From Lachnoanaerobaculum orale (GTDB lineage: Bacteria; Bacillota; Clostridia; Lachnospirales; Lachnospiraceae): 64,000 bases of DNA. Of the stretch, positions 16,145 through 25,803 are shown piece after piece. The DNA lies in NCBI RefSeq assembly GCF_003862485.1, contig NZ_RRCM01000001.1:1131237-1195236 (forward strand), in the 5' to 3' direction. The first letter of the stretch is position 1. Every line of letters starts with the position of its first letter. Made by a program: the position numbers and the translations under genes. The notes below the pieces were generated by a model. It ran no database searches. It had not been told where the DNA came from and saw only the letters and a program-made list of their open reading frames with translations.

Positions 16145-17734
16145 ATGTATAAAGATAATGAAATATGGGTGGCAAGCGACGGCGAGACCAAATTATGTAT
16201 AAAGACAAATTTTGCAAACAGGCACGGACTGATAGCGGGTGCAACCGGAACAGGTAAGACAGTAACCCTAAAGGTTATGGCGGAGTCATTTTCGGATGCC
16301 GGAGTGCCGGTATTTTTCTCAGATATTAAGGGAGATTTGTCAGGTATGTGTAAGCCGGGAGAAGAAAAGGAGAGCATTACCAAGAGAGTATCTGAGCTCG
16401 GACTTGGCTCAGACTTTAATTTTAAGGCTTATCCTACCTGTTTTTGGGATATTTTCGGCAAGAGAGGGTTACCTCTTAGAACGACTATATCCGAGTTCGG
16501 ACCTATGCTCTTATCAAAACTGCTTGAACTTAATCAGATACAGAGTGATATCTTAAATATAGTATTCAAGATTGCAGATGATGAGGGGCTTTTGCTGCTT
16601 GATCTTAAGGATCTCAAGAGTATGTTAAACTATGTAAGTGAGAATGCGGCAGACTATAAGGCCGAATACGGAAATATAGCACCCCAGAGTGTAAATGCGA
16701 TAATGAGAGGACTTGTATCACTTGGAGATAAGGGCGGAGATATATTCTTCGGTGAGCCTGCCATAGATATAAGAGACTGGTTTGTGACAAAGGACGGCAA
16801 AGGTATGATAAATATCTTGGATGCCACAACCATTATAAACGATCCGAGCATATATGCTACATTTATGCTGTGGATGCTTGCGGAACTTTTTGAAATAATG
16901 CCTGAAGTAGGCGATCTTGATAAGCCGAAGATGGTATTTTTCTTTGATGAGGCACACCTTTTGTTTAAGGATATGCCTAAGGCACTTCTTCAAAAGATAG
17001 AACAGGTTGTAAAGCTTATAAGATCAAAGGGCATCGGTGTATACTTTATCACACAGAGTCCGAGTGATATACCTGGTGAAGTGCTTTCACAGCTTGGAAA
17101 TAAGGTACAGCACGCACTTAGAGCGTATACACCTGCAGATCAAAAAGCTATAAAGGCTGCTGCAGCAAGCTATAGATCAAATCCGGATTTTGATACGGAG
17201 GAAGCTATTACAAACTTGGGCATAGGAGAGGCGGTAGTCTCATTTATAGGTGATGACGGTGCTCCTGCCATGGTCAGAAAAGCGAAAGTACTTCCGCCGC
17301 AGTCATATCTCGGAGTAATCGACGATATGCTTAGAGCAACAGTTATTTCAATGTCGGATCTTGCAGCTAAGTATAAGGATATGGTTGACAGGGATTCAGC
17401 ATACGAGTTTTTACAGAGATTACAGGTGGAAACTTCAAAAAAGCAGGAAGAAGAAAAACAGGCCGAGATAGACAAAAAAGAGGCCGAAAAGCAGGCAAAG
17501 CTTGCACAAAAAGAAGCTGAAAAGCAAGCAAGAGAGGCCGAGAAGGAAGAAAAGAAGAAAAAAGACGCCATAAAGAAGGGCGTAGCAAGCGTGGCAGGAA
17601 CTGCCGCAGGCACTATAGGAAGACAATTGGGTAAAACACTTGGAAAATCAGGTGGAAAGTTCGGCTCAAGTCTGGGTGGAAATCTTGGAGCAAGCCTTGG
17701 AAGGGGTATACTTTCCACACTGTTCAAATTATAA
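16145..17734 (+). CDS. HerA-like ATPase (DUF853)
   Basis: A 529-residue P-loop ATPase of the FtsK/HerA superfamily. Walker A is GATGTGKTVTLK (about 32-43), Walker B is KMVFFFDEAHLL (about 261-272), and FITQSPSDIP is the sensor-like motif. Residues about 425-480 are a Lys/Glu/Ala coiled coil, and the tail is Gly-rich (GTAAGTIGRQLGKTLGKSGG...). The archaeal relative HerA moves DNA for the NurA nuclease; the role of bacterial DUF853 proteins is not settled. It lies four bases before the dGTPase start. It is outside the defence island and linked to replication genes, so a housekeeping role seems more likely. Confidence 0.88.
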   Translation: MYKDNEIWVASDGETKLCIKTNFANRHGLIAGATGTGKTVTLKVMAESFSDAGVPVFFSDIKGDLSGMCKPGEEKESITKRVSELGLGSDFNFKAYPTCFWDIFGKRGLPLRTTISEFGPMLLSKLLELNQIQSDILNIVFKIADDEGLLLLDLKDLKSMLNYVSENAADYKAEYGNIAPQSVNAIMRGLVSLGDKGGDIFFGEPAIDIRDWFVTKDGKGMINILDATTIINDPSIYATFMLWMLAELFEIMPEVGDLDKPKMVFFFDEAHLLFKDMPKALLQKIEQVVKLIRSKGIGVYFITQSPSDIPGEVLSQLGNKVQHALRAYTPADQKAIKAAAASYRSNPDFDTEEAITNLGIGEAVVSFIGDDGAPAMVRKAKVLPPQSYLGVIDDMLRATVISMSDLAAKYKDMVDRDSAYEFLQRLQVETSKKQEEEKQAEIDKKEAEKQAKLAQKEAEKQAREAEKEEKKKKDAIKKGVASVAGTAAGTIGRQLGKTLGKSGGKFGSSLGGNLGASLGRGILSTLFKL

Positions 17735-17738
17735 AAAT

Positions 17739-18749
17739 ATGAATATACGTGAAGATGTAGAACTTAGAGAGGAGTTGACTCTCAGTAAATATGCAGCTCT
17801 CAGTAAGAATACTTTGGGAAGAGACAGATATGAAGAGCCCTGTGGTATAAGAACCGTATATCAAAGGGACAGAGACAGGATACTTCATTCAAAGGCTTTC
17901 AGAAGATTAAAGCATAAGACTCAAGTATTTTTAGCCCCTGAGGGAGACCACTATCGTACTAGGCTTACACATACTCTTGAGGTAGCACAGATTGCAAGAA
18001 CCATAGCTAAGTCACTTAGACTTAATGAAGATTTGACAGAGGCTATTGCACTTGGACATGACCTCGGGCATACACCTTTCGGTCACTCGGGAGAAGATGT
18101 ATTAAATGAAGTCTGTTCATACGGATTTGCACACTATGAGCAAAGCGTAAGAATAGTTGAGTTTCTTGAAAAATCCGGAAAGGGACTCAACCTTACAAAA
18201 GAGGTAAGAGACGGCATATTAAATCACAGAACCAGTGGAAATCCGTCCACACTTGAAGGACATGTAGTCAGGTTGTCAGATAAAATCGCATATATCAACC
18301 ATGATATTGACGACTCTATCAGGGCACATATATTGGTGGAAGATGATATACCCGGTGAATACAGCGATATATTGGGACATTCGGTCAGAGAGCGACTGAA
18401 TAATCTTATACATGGAGTTATAGAAGAAAGTATAGATAAACCGCAAATCTCTATGAATAAAGAGAAGTATAAGGCAATGATGGGGCTTAGAACATGGCTT
18501 TTTAAGAAGGTATACCACAATGAAGTGCCTAAGTCACAGGAAGGCAAGGCAAAGGCTATGATAAAGTCACTTTTTGATTACTATATGTTGCATACAGACA
18601 AGCTTCCGGATGAATATATCTATTTTATAAAAGAGTTAAATCAGGATATGGAACTTGTAGTATGTGACTATATTGCGGGTATGACAGATTTATATGCGAT
18701 TGAAAAGTTTAAAGATTTATTTGTTCCGAAGTCTTGGGATGTATATTAA
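17739..18749 (+). CDS. dgt: Deoxyguanosinetriphosphate triphosphohydrolase-like protein
   Basis: A 336-residue HD-domain enzyme that splits dNTPs, chiefly dGTP, to nucleoside and triphosphate. Motifs: RDRDRILHSKAFRRLKHKTQVF (about 45-66, with the RLKHKTQV block), the HD motif GHDLGHTPFGHSGE near 108-121, and HRTSGN near 165. I start it at ATG 17739, where the family usually begins (MNIREDVELREE); the frame is open back to 17640, but that part overlaps the upstream gene in another frame. No clear ribosome site lies before 17739, so translation probably depends on coupling to the stop at 17734. It is followed by dnaG, the common Clostridia order. Confidence 0.9.
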   Translation: MNIREDVELREELTLSKYAALSKNTLGRDRYEEPCGIRTVYQRDRDRILHSKAFRRLKHKTQVFLAPEGDHYRTRLTHTLEVAQIARTIAKSLRLNEDLTEAIALGHDLGHTPFGHSGEDVLNEVCSYGFAHYEQSVRIVEFLEKSGKGLNLTKEVRDGILNHRTSGNPSTLEGHVVRLSDKIAYINHDIDDSIRAHILVEDDIPGEYSDILGHSVRERLNNLIHGVIEESIDKPQISMNKEKYKAMMGLRTWLFKKVYHNEVPKSQEGKAKAMIKSLFDYYMLHTDKLPDEYIYFIKELNQDMELVVCDYIAGMTDLYAIEKFKDLFVPKSWDVY

Positions 18750-18760
18750 GGAGGCGAGGC

Positions 18761-20500
18761 TTGTATTATTCAAATGATATAATAGATGAGGTCAGGTCCG
18801 CAAATGATATAGTGGATGTGATTTCAAGCTATGTGAAAATACAAAAAAAAGGTGCAAATTATATGGGGCTATGCCCCTTTCATTCAGAAAAGTCTCCTTC
18901 ATTTTCGGTATCACCGAGTAAACAGCTTTTTCATTGCTTCGGTTGCGGTGTAGGAGGAGATGTAATCACATTTATCAGGCAGTATGAGAACTATTCGTTT
19001 GGCGAGGCGCTTTCACTGCTTGCAAAGAGAGCAAATATTGAACTGCCGCAGTTAAGTGACAGTGATAGAGCACAAAACGATGAAAAAAATATCATACTTG
19101 AAATAAACAAGACGGCAGCCAGATACTTCTATGATACTCTTTTTTCAAAAGACGGCAAGGAAGGGCTTGACTATTTTAACTTAAGGGGACTTGACGCTAA
19201 AGATATAACACATTTCGGACTTGGATTTTCAAAAAAGACTCCAAACGATTTATATAAATATCTGAAAGAGCAGGGCTACGATGATGCTATACTCAAAAAA
19301 AGCGGACTTATAAATATTGATGAGAGAGGTGCAAGAGACAGATTTTGGAACAGAGTAATGTTTCCTATAATAGATGCAAACTCCAGAGTAATAGGTTTTG
19401 GAGGAAGAGTGATAGGCGACGGACTTCCAAAGTATGTCAATTCACCTGAAACGATTGCATTTGATAAAAGCAGGAATCTGTACGGCTTGAATTTTGCAAA
19501 GAGAACAAAAAGAGACTTCTTTTTACTGTGTGAGGGATATATGGATGTTATAGCACTTCACAAGGGAGGTTTTGAAAACTCGGTTGCAAGTCTGGGTACC
19601 GCACTTACCCCACTTCATGTAAAGCTTTTATCAAGATATACAAAAAAAGTAGTACTTACATATGACTCTGACGGAGCCGGTATAAATGCCGCAAAAAGAG
19701 CAATTCCACTTTTAAAAGAAGAGAATATAAATGCAAAAGTACTCTCAATGGCACCGTACAAGGATCCGGATGAGTTTATCAAAAATCTTGGCAGTGAGGA
19801 ATTTGAGAGGAGGATCGATGCCGCCGACAATGCGTTTCTTTGGGAAGTGGAAATACTGAAAAAAGACTATAATCTGAATGAACCGGATGAGAGAACAAAC
19901 TTTTATAGAGAAGTTGCAAGGATGTTAAGTACATTCAGTGAGAAACTTGAACGAGAAAATTATACTCATGCGGTAGCAAACAGGCTGATGATTGACTACA
20001 AATCACTTTTTGATATGGTAAATTCCTACGGCTTTGCTTCAAACACATTGAAAAAAGAAGAACCGAAAGAGAAGAAAAAAACGGATGACGGATACACAAA
20101 GGCACAGGGACTGTTACTTACATGGATAGTTGAAGAAGTGGAACTTTTTGACAAGATAAGTGAATATGTTTCACCGATTCACTTTGGTGAAGGATTTTAC
20201 AGAGATGTTGCAACAAGGATATTTGAAAAGATAAAACATGGAGATTTTAATTTTTCAAATATTTGTGACGACTATACAGATGATATAGAAAAGCAGAAAC
20301 TGCTTTCAAAAATACTGAACACTAATCTTGGGACAAACCTCAGTGATGACGAGAAGAAGAAGGCAATCACTGAAAGTATACTAAAAATCAGACAGGCGAG
20401 CTTAGACGAGAAGAGTAAAAATGCAAAAGGAATTGAGGAGTTTCAAGAAATCATAAAAGAACAGGCGATTTTGAGAAAGCTTCGTGTGGATTTAGATTAG
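18761..20500 (+). CDS. dnaG: DNA primase (TTG start)
   Basis: A 579-residue primase. The CHC2 zinc finger is in residues about 35-65 ([24 protein letters not shown]). The TOPRIM core runs from LLCEGYMDV near 255 to LTYDSDGAG near 305, and a C-terminal DnaB-binding helical domain follows a Lys-rich linker near 430. I start at TTG 18761 because a perfect AAGGAGG (18748-18754) lies six bases before it and [12 protein letters not shown] is the usual N-terminus; an ATG at 18734 lies inside dgt and is upstream of that ribosome site. rpoD follows by 10 bases. Confidence 0.95.
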   Translation: MYYSNDIIDEVRSANDIVDVISSYVKIQKKGANYMGLCPFHSEKSPSFSVSPSKQLFHCFGCGVGGDVITFIRQYENYSFGEALSLLAKRANIELPQLSDSDRAQNDEKNIILEINKTAARYFYDTLFSKDGKEGLDYFNLRGLDAKDITHFGLGFSKKTPNDLYKYLKEQGYDDAILKKSGLINIDERGARDRFWNRVMFPIIDANSRVIGFGGRVIGDGLPKYVNSPETIAFDKSRNLYGLNFAKRTKRDFFLLCEGYMDVIALHKGGFENSVASLGTALTPLHVKLLSRYTKKVVLTYDSDGAGINAAKRAIPLLKEENINAKVLSMAPYKDPDEFIKNLGSEEFERRIDAADNAFLWEVEILKKDYNLNEPDERTNFYREVARMLSTFSEKLERENYTHAVANRLMIDYKSLFDMVNSYGFASNTLKKEEPKEKKKTDDGYTKAQGLLLTWIVEEVELFDKISEYVSPIHFGEGFYRDVATRIFEKIKHGDFNFSNICDDYTDDIEKQKLLSKILNTNLGTNLSDDEKKKAITESILKIRQASLDEKSKNAKGIEEFQEIIKEQAILRKLRVDLD

Positions 20501-20510
20501 TGGAGGAAGT

Positions 20511-21680
20511 ATGAGGGGGAAGAATATAGAAAATGAGTTTGAAAAAATACTCAAAAAAGATGTTGACGGAAAATTGACCACTTTGAAAATTCAAAGAATC
20601 TTCTCTGAAAATGATATCCCGAAAGAATACCTTCCGGAGTTTATAGAATTCCTTGAAAAAAAAGATATTACTGTAGAAGAAGAGGATGATAAGGAACCGA
20701 CAGATTTTGACTGTGAGTCGGATCCTGAGGAGTATATACTTTTAAAGGATACTGAATTTGAAGATGAGTTTGACGAAGAAGATATCAAGGATCTGAAAGA
20801 TATAGATTTGAATATTTTGGAAAGTTTGGATGACTATGTCGCAATAGAAGATCCTATAAAGATGTACCTGAAGGAAATCGGCAAAATACCTCTTCTAAGT
20901 GTGGATGAGGAGATGAATCTTGCAAAGAAAATTTGTGCTCCGGATGAGAATGTCAGAAAAGAAGCCAGAAAGAAAATGGCGGAGTCCAATCTCAGACTTG
21001 TAGTAAGTATTGCAAAAAGATATATGGGCAGAGGGATGCAGCTTTTGGACCTTATACAGGAGGGAAACCTGGGACTTTTGCGTGCTGTTGAAAAGTTTGA
21101 CTATCAAAAAGGATTCAAATTTTCAACTTATGCCACATGGTGGATAAGACAGGCAATAACGAGATCTATTGCCGACCAGGCAAGGACTATAAGGATTCCG
21201 GTACATATGGTGGAAACTATCAACAGGCTTATAAAGATACAAAGAAAGCTTGTTCAGGAGCTTGGAAGAGAACCTAAGCCTATTGAGGTGGCTAAAGTCA
21301 TGGGAATTCCTGTGGCTAAGGTTAGAGAAATAATGAGTTTTGCACTTGAGCCGGTATCTATGGAGACTCCTATAGGGGATGAGGATGATTCACACCTTGG
21401 AGATTTTTTACAGGACGCAAACGCCAAAATTCCTGTCAATTTTGCAATGGATGTGCTTTTACATGACCAGTTGATGGAGGTTATAAAGTCACTGACTGAA
21501 AGAGAACAAAAGGTCATACTCCTAAGATTCGGACTTGAGGACGGGAAGCCAAGAACACTTGAAGAGGTCGGAAAGGTCTTCGGTATCACAAGGGAGAGAA
21601 TCAGACAGATAGAGGCAAAAGCACTCAGAAAGCTTCGCAATCCGTCAAAGGTAAAAAGATTAAAAGATTTTTTGGAATAG
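20511..21680 (+). CDS. rpoD: RNA polymerase primary sigma factor
   Basis: A 389-residue sigma-A. An acidic region 1.1-like segment (about 55-100) is followed by region 1.2 ([17 protein letters not shown]), region 2 with [17 protein letters not shown] and the -10-recognising [15 protein letters not shown], region 3, and region 4.2 with GVFG-type helix-turn-helix ([19 protein letters not shown]) that reads -35 TTGACA. The TTGxxx/TATAAT pairs seen in this window fit it. It follows dnaG in the classical macromolecular synthesis cluster (rpsU is not here). Confidence 0.97.
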   Translation: MRGKNIENEFEKILKKDVDGKLTTLKIQRIFSENDIPKEYLPEFIEFLEKKDITVEEEDDKEPTDFDCESDPEEYILLKDTEFEDEFDEEDIKDLKDIDLNILESLDDYVAIEDPIKMYLKEIGKIPLLSVDEEMNLAKKICAPDENVRKEARKKMAESNLRLVVSIAKRYMGRGMQLLDLIQEGNLGLLRAVEKFDYQKGFKFSTYATWWIRQAITRSIADQARTIRIPVHMVETINRLIKIQRKLVQELGREPKPIEVAKVMGIPVAKVREIMSFALEPVSMETPIGDEDDSHLGDFLQDANAKIPVNFAMDVLLHDQLMEVIKSLTEREQKVILLRFGLEDGKPRTLEEVGKVFGITRERIRQIEAKALRKLRNPSKVKRLKDFLE

Positions 21681-21688
21681 AGGATAAG

Positions 21689-22366
21689 ATGAAGTTGTCA
21701 AAGAGGTTGCAGACTATTGCCGATTTTGTGAAAAAAGGTGCAGTAGTTGCAGATATAGGTACAGACCATGCACATATACCTATTTATCTTATAAAAAATA
21801 ATATCATATCTAAAGCCTATGCCTGTGATATAAATGCAGGGCCGTTGGAAAAAGCAAAGGAAAATATAAATTACTACGGAGTAAAAAATATTGAACTCAG
21901 GCTTTCAAACGGCCTTGAAAAACTTAAAACAGATGAGGCTGATACATTTATTATAGCGGGTATGGGAGGAGAACTTATTATTGATATTTTAGATAGAGGA
22001 CAAGGTTTCTTCGACAAGAAAAATACTTTTATACTTTCACCCCATACAAAAATAGAAGAAGTAAGAAATTACCTTTTAAGAAAAGGTCTTAAAATACTGA
22101 AAGAAGATATGTGTATTGACGAGGGCAAGTTCTATACCGTTATGGAAGCCGTATATATGGGTAAGACTTTTTCTTATACAAAGGGTGAACTGCTTTTTGG
22201 AAAATATCTGATTGATAATAAAAATCCTGTCCTTTTTGAGTATCTCAAAAAGGAAAAGCAAAAGTACTTAAGTATCATTTCAGCTGATGGCATAAATGAT
22301 ACAAGAAGAAGGGAACTTAAAGACAGACTTGACATAATTGAGGAGACAATAAATGAAATGCAGTGA
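21689..22366 (+). CDS. trmK: tRNA (adenine(22)-N1)-methyltransferase
   Basis: A 225-residue SAM-dependent enzyme that methylates A22 of tRNA. The SAM-binding motif I is ADIGTDHAHIPIYLI (about 20-34), followed by AYACDINAGPL and the catalytic-loop region FIIAGMGGELI (about 89-99). It starts eight bases after rpoD and overlaps the next gene by 14 bases. The trmK-nif3 pair next to rpoD is standard in Firmicutes. Confidence 0.93.
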   Translation: MKLSKRLQTIADFVKKGAVVADIGTDHAHIPIYLIKNNIISKAYACDINAGPLEKAKENINYYGVKNIELRLSNGLEKLKTDEADTFIIAGMGGELIIDILDRGQGFFDKKNTFILSPHTKIEEVRNYLLRKGLKILKEDMCIDEGKFYTVMEAVYMGKTFSYTKGELLFGKYLIDNKNPVLFEYLKKEKQKYLSIISADGINDTRRRELKDRLDIIEETINEMQ

Positions 22367-23141
22367 GATTTTTGAATATTTAACTAAGCTATATCCTCTT
22401 GAGCTTGCTATGGACTGGGATAATTCAGGATTTTTACTTGGAAAAAGTGATAAAGAGGTAAGAAATGTCTTGGTAGTACTTGATATTACAAATGAAGTAC
22501 TTGACTACGCCGGAGCAAAGAGTATTGATTTGATTGTGTCACATCACCCGATTATTTTTTCAGATATAAAGAGAATTACAGATGACACACTCCTTGGAAA
22601 CTATATTTTAAAGATACTTAAAAATGATATTTCTGTGATTGCAATGCATACAAATTTTGATATTGCAAAGGGCGGCATGGCGGATATCTGCAGTGAGAGG
22701 CTTGGACTGAGCAATACCTGTGTATTTGAAATAACAAATATATGTGACGGAGAAGAGCTTGGTGTAGGTAAAATAGGCGACTTAAAAAAAGATATGTCAC
22801 TTGATGAACTTATCGAACTTGTAAAGGCAAAGTTTAATTTGAAGCATGTAAGTGTCTTTGGAAGGGAAAATATAAACTCTAAAATAAGAAGAGTTGCAAT
22901 AAGCCCGGGCTCAGGTAAGGGAATGTATAAGTACGCTATAAAAAGAGCGGATGTCCTTATAACAGGTGATATTACACATCATGAAGGACTTGATGCAGCC
23001 AATGACGGGGTCTGCATTATAGATGCAACACATTATGGACTTGAGCATCTTTTTGTAGAAAAAGTAAAATCAGATTTGATTAGGCTTAATAATATAGAGA
23101 TTTTTGAGTATAAGAATACAAATCCGATTGAGATAGTGTAG
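22353..23141 (+). CDS. Nif3-like dinuclear metal centre protein
   Basis: A 262-residue protein of the NIF3/YbgI family, forming a hexameric ring with a two-metal site. Metal ligands are visible as VSHHPI (about 62-67) and MHTNFD (about 97-102), with the late ligands in DATHYGLEH (about 228-236). It is often annotated as GTP cyclohydrolase 1 type 2 homologue; the true function is unclear. Its start lies inside trmK, so it is translationally coupled. Confidence 0.92.
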   Translation: MKCSEIFEYLTKLYPLELAMDWDNSGFLLGKSDKEVRNVLVVLDITNEVLDYAGAKSIDLIVSHHPIIFSDIKRITDDTLLGNYILKILKNDISVIAMHTNFDIAKGGMADICSERLGLSNTCVFEITNICDGEELGVGKIGDLKKDMSLDELIELVKAKFNLKHVSVFGRENINSKIRRVAISPGSGKGMYKYAIKRADVLITGDITHHEGLDAANDGVCIIDATHYGLEHLFVEKVKSDLIRLNNIEIFEYKNTNPIEIV

Positions 23142-23148
23142 GGTATGT

Positions 23149-23184
23149 AAAAATACTACCGTAAAAAATCCGGTAGTATTTTTA
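23149..23184 (+). terminator. Rho-independent terminator after Nif3
   Basis: AAAAATACTACCG pairs with CGGTAGTATTTTT around a short loop, and the T-run forms part of the stem end. Confidence 0.85.
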
Positions 23185-23260
23185 AATTTTTCTATTTAAA
23201 AATTTATAGACATATGTTATATTGGATACAATATAAATTGTTAGAGGGAGGTGAGTAGGA

Positions 23261-25504
23261 ATTTTAAATTTTATATATAAACATTTCAAGAAGATCTTAG
23301 CGGTCTTTTTTGTATGTTTACTTGCTTACCTGTTTAAAGATACACTTGCAAATATAGCAACACCGTCAAACTCCGAGTTTAGGGATATGGTGATAACACC
23401 TGACGGCACAGTGGCAACACCGACAAATGCCGGAAGGTATGAGGTAAATCTTGACGGTATAAGTGTAATAGTCAGTGCACCTGAAGGAAGTTTTGACAGA
23501 GAAGTTTTTCTTAAGGCATCCAGAGTGGATGATAACGAAGATGTAAAGAGATTACTTTCAAAAAATTTAAATATTGATACGGATTCAAAAGAAACACTCA
23601 CCGAGTCTGAAGATAAAGAAAGCGAAAATACCGAAGAAAATATAGATAATGTAGAAAACTCGGCTACCGAGGAGCCTTTTACAGATGAAGGAAGTTTAGA
23701 CAGCGATGTGACTGAGGGTGAAGAATATGTAGACAGCACCATATCTTTAGATATTCATTTTGAAGATGAAAGCGGTAGTGAGGTGGAACCGCTAAAACAG
23801 GTGTATGTAAATATAAAGCTTGACAGCGGACTGATACCTAAAGGAATAAATCCTGAGGATGTGCAAATATATCATATAAAGGATGATGAGAGTATAAGTA
23901 AAGTAGATGATATTGCTCTTACCAAAGATAAGGATGATGACAGTATCACCACTAATTTCAGTACCGACAGCTTTTCAACATTTGCATTACATTGGGGATC
24001 GGCAAACAGCAGATTCTATGTAAATGTAAAATATGTCGATACAAACGGAAATGAGATAACCGCAGATCCGAGTAAGCTTGAACTGTTTAAAAACAATAAT
24101 AACGGAGTATTCGGCAATGACAATGATAAAATAACCCCGAGAGAACTTGATACCGGCATTGTCGGTATGAGGTATAAATATGCCAGGGTTGTAATGTCAA
24201 ACGGAACTGTAGTAAATAATGTACTGCAAATAGAAAGAGAAACAAGCCTTATAAAGGGACTCAGGTATACGGTGGACGGTACCAATTGGGTAGTATTTTC
24301 ATCCACTGAAATGAGAAATCTTGAACTTGTATATGAGCCTGAAAGCAGGACTATTTCAAACCGAAGAATAAGGACTGATATAAGCAAAACTGTAGAAGAT
24401 CCGGATAAGGACGGAATCTATGACCTTACACTTACAATAAATAATCAGACCGGAAGTACCTCAAACAGAACGAATATGGATGTACTGTTCTTACTTGATA
24501 CTACAAGCAGTATGAGTGAGGGTATCTCAGGCAGCGGTACGGATCCTAAAATATCTTCAGTTTACAGTGTACTTAGAAACGTAATAAGAAATAATTATTT
24601 TGACAGCAGTAAATATAATGTTAACTATGCATTGGTAGGAATTGACAGTGATCCGCATCTTTATCAGAACTGGACAAGTAACGGAAATACACTTATAAGT
24701 AAAATTCCTGTAAGTCCGAATAATGTAAGCAGAATAAATTATGAAAAGGGATTTGTTAAGGCAAACGAGATTTTTAGAAACGGTAGAAGCGATGCGCAAA
24801 AGGTTCTTATCTTTATTACGGACGGAAACCCTACTTACTATACCAATCATAATACAGGTTGGAATGAAGGTCATGTAATTAACAGATACAGTACAATGGC
24901 GATGCTTCACGGACAGTTCGCATTGTATGCTATAGATTTGGACTATTTCTTTTCAATAGGTCTTGGAAATCAAGGAGATTATGATAAGCTCAAATTATTG
25001 ACAAATTCAAATGACTCTGACAGTCCTGTAAGAGGATATAAGGGTATCACCCTGCCTACTCCGGGAGTGGAGGTAGGTGCAAGTCCATATTCGGCAGGAA
25101 GTAAAAATGATTTTTTAAACAGGATGAGGGAAATAGTCAATGTTTTAAAAAATCCGAGGGTGAGTAATGTTGTATTGGAGGATAAACTGAGTCAATATGC
25201 AATGATTGCCAAAGATCCTTCAGGTAATCCGTATCCGCTTGAGATAGAAGTGTTGGGACCGACAGGTATACATACCGGTAATTATATAGCTACAAATATG
25301 TACAGACTGTTTTCTACTCCGAGAAACAGCCTCGCCGATATTGTATCGTCATATAATGCTTCTACAAAGACTATAAGACTTGAGTTTCCGTATGCTTATA
25401 CCTTGGAGACCGGGTATACATATATGATTAAGGCGAAGATACAGACTACACAGCAGGCAAATGCCATATACTCAAGTACAGGACATTTCCAAAAAAAACA
25501 GTAA
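23261..25504 (+). CDS. VWA-domain pilus tip adhesin, main part (frame breaks at A8 tract)
   Basis: A large surface protein that heads a sortase pilus locus. A Lys-rich start and hydrophobic segment (KHFKKILAVFFVCLLAYLF) make the signal peptide. A Glu/Ser-rich linker, a domain ending FSTDSFSTFALHWG, and a von Willebrand A domain (about 405-600) follow; the VWA metal site is DTTSSMS. The signal peptide frame is open back to a stop at 23252 with no ATG, GTG or TTG; ATT 23261 lies nine bases after GGGAGG, so I take it as the start. The first ATG (23387) would remove the signal peptide. Translation stops at 25504 after an eight-A run. The anchor is in another frame (next entry). Confidence 0.78.
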   Translation: MLNFIYKHFKKILAVFFVCLLAYLFKDTLANIATPSNSEFRDMVITPDGTVATPTNAGRYEVNLDGISVIVSAPEGSFDREVFLKASRVDDNEDVKRLLSKNLNIDTDSKETLTESEDKESENTEENIDNVENSATEEPFTDEGSLDSDVTEGEEYVDSTISLDIHFEDESGSEVEPLKQVYVNIKLDSGLIPKGINPEDVQIYHIKDDESISKVDDIALTKDKDDDSITTNFSTDSFSTFALHWGSANSRFYVNVKYVDTNGNEITADPSKLELFKNNNNGVFGNDNDKITPRELDTGIVGMRYKYARVVMSNGTVVNNVLQIERETSLIKGLRYTVDGTNWVVFSSTEMRNLELVYEPESRTISNRRIRTDISKTVEDPDKDGIYDLTLTINNQTGSTSNRTNMDVLFLLDTTSSMSEGISGSGTDPKISSVYSVLRNVIRNNYFDSSKYNVNYALVGIDSDPHLYQNWTSNGNTLISKIPVSPNNVSRINYEKGFVKANEIFRNGRSDAQKVLIFITDGNPTYYTNHNTGWNEGHVINRYSTMAMLHGQFALYAIDLDYFFSIGLGNQGDYDKLKLLTNSNDSDSPVRGYKGITLPTPGVEVGASPYSAGSKNDFLNRMREIVNVLKNPRVSNVVLEDKLSQYAMIAKDPSGNPYPLEIEVLGPTGIHTGNYIATNMYRLFSTPRNSLADIVSSYNASTKTIRLEFPYAYTLETGYTYMIKAKIQTTQQANAIYSSTGHFQKKQ

Positions 25505-25763
25505 CGGAAGTGATGTGGTGGGAGACCCGGGAACAGGTTCAAAGTCATCAAATCAAAAAGGATTTTATTCAAACGATTTGGCCACACTTACATATAAATA
25601 TAAGGACAAGGAAATAGTTGAGACGTTCAAAAAGCCTGTTATACAGCCATATATCAAACCTGTACCTACAGGGGTCTCATTCAAGATGACTTATGCTATA
25701 ATATTCATATCAGCGTCAATTTTTTCTGTTCTAATATTCTTCTTTAGAAGAAAGAGAGATTAG
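25499..25763 (+). pseudogene. Out-of-frame C-terminal anchor of the VWA tip adhesin
   Basis: This frame continues the adhesin: a Gly/Ser-rich stretch (NSNGSDVVGDPGTGSK), a strand-rich end, then the sortase sorting signal VPTGV, a hydrophobic membrane segment and a FFFRRKRD tail. Removing one base from the A8 run at 25491-25498 joins it in frame to the main part (GHFQKNSNGSD). An in-frame ATG at 25461 overlaps the adhesin and has no ribosome site. The part is therefore the tail of one gene that is split by a one-base indel, by slippage or by a sequence error, and not a separate gene. Confidence 0.8.
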
Positions 25764-25803
25764 TACATAAATAAAAATATAAAAAGATTGGAGGATTTTA
25801 TAT

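Noticed and set aside
17170..17727. Long antisense frame opposite the coiled coil of the HerA-like ATPase
   Set aside because: Shadow of a Lys/Glu-rich coding region: antisense reads Phe/Ser/Cys-rich, without a ribosome site.
25461..25498. Separate small gene starting at ATG 25461
   Set aside because: It lies inside the adhesin and has no ribosome site; the frame is the adhesin's own tail after a one-base shift.
25491..25504. Programmed -1 ribosomal frameshift at A8
   Set aside because: A -1 shift leads into a third frame that does not encode the anchor; a +1 shift or one base fewer is needed, so polymerase slippage or an indel fits better.
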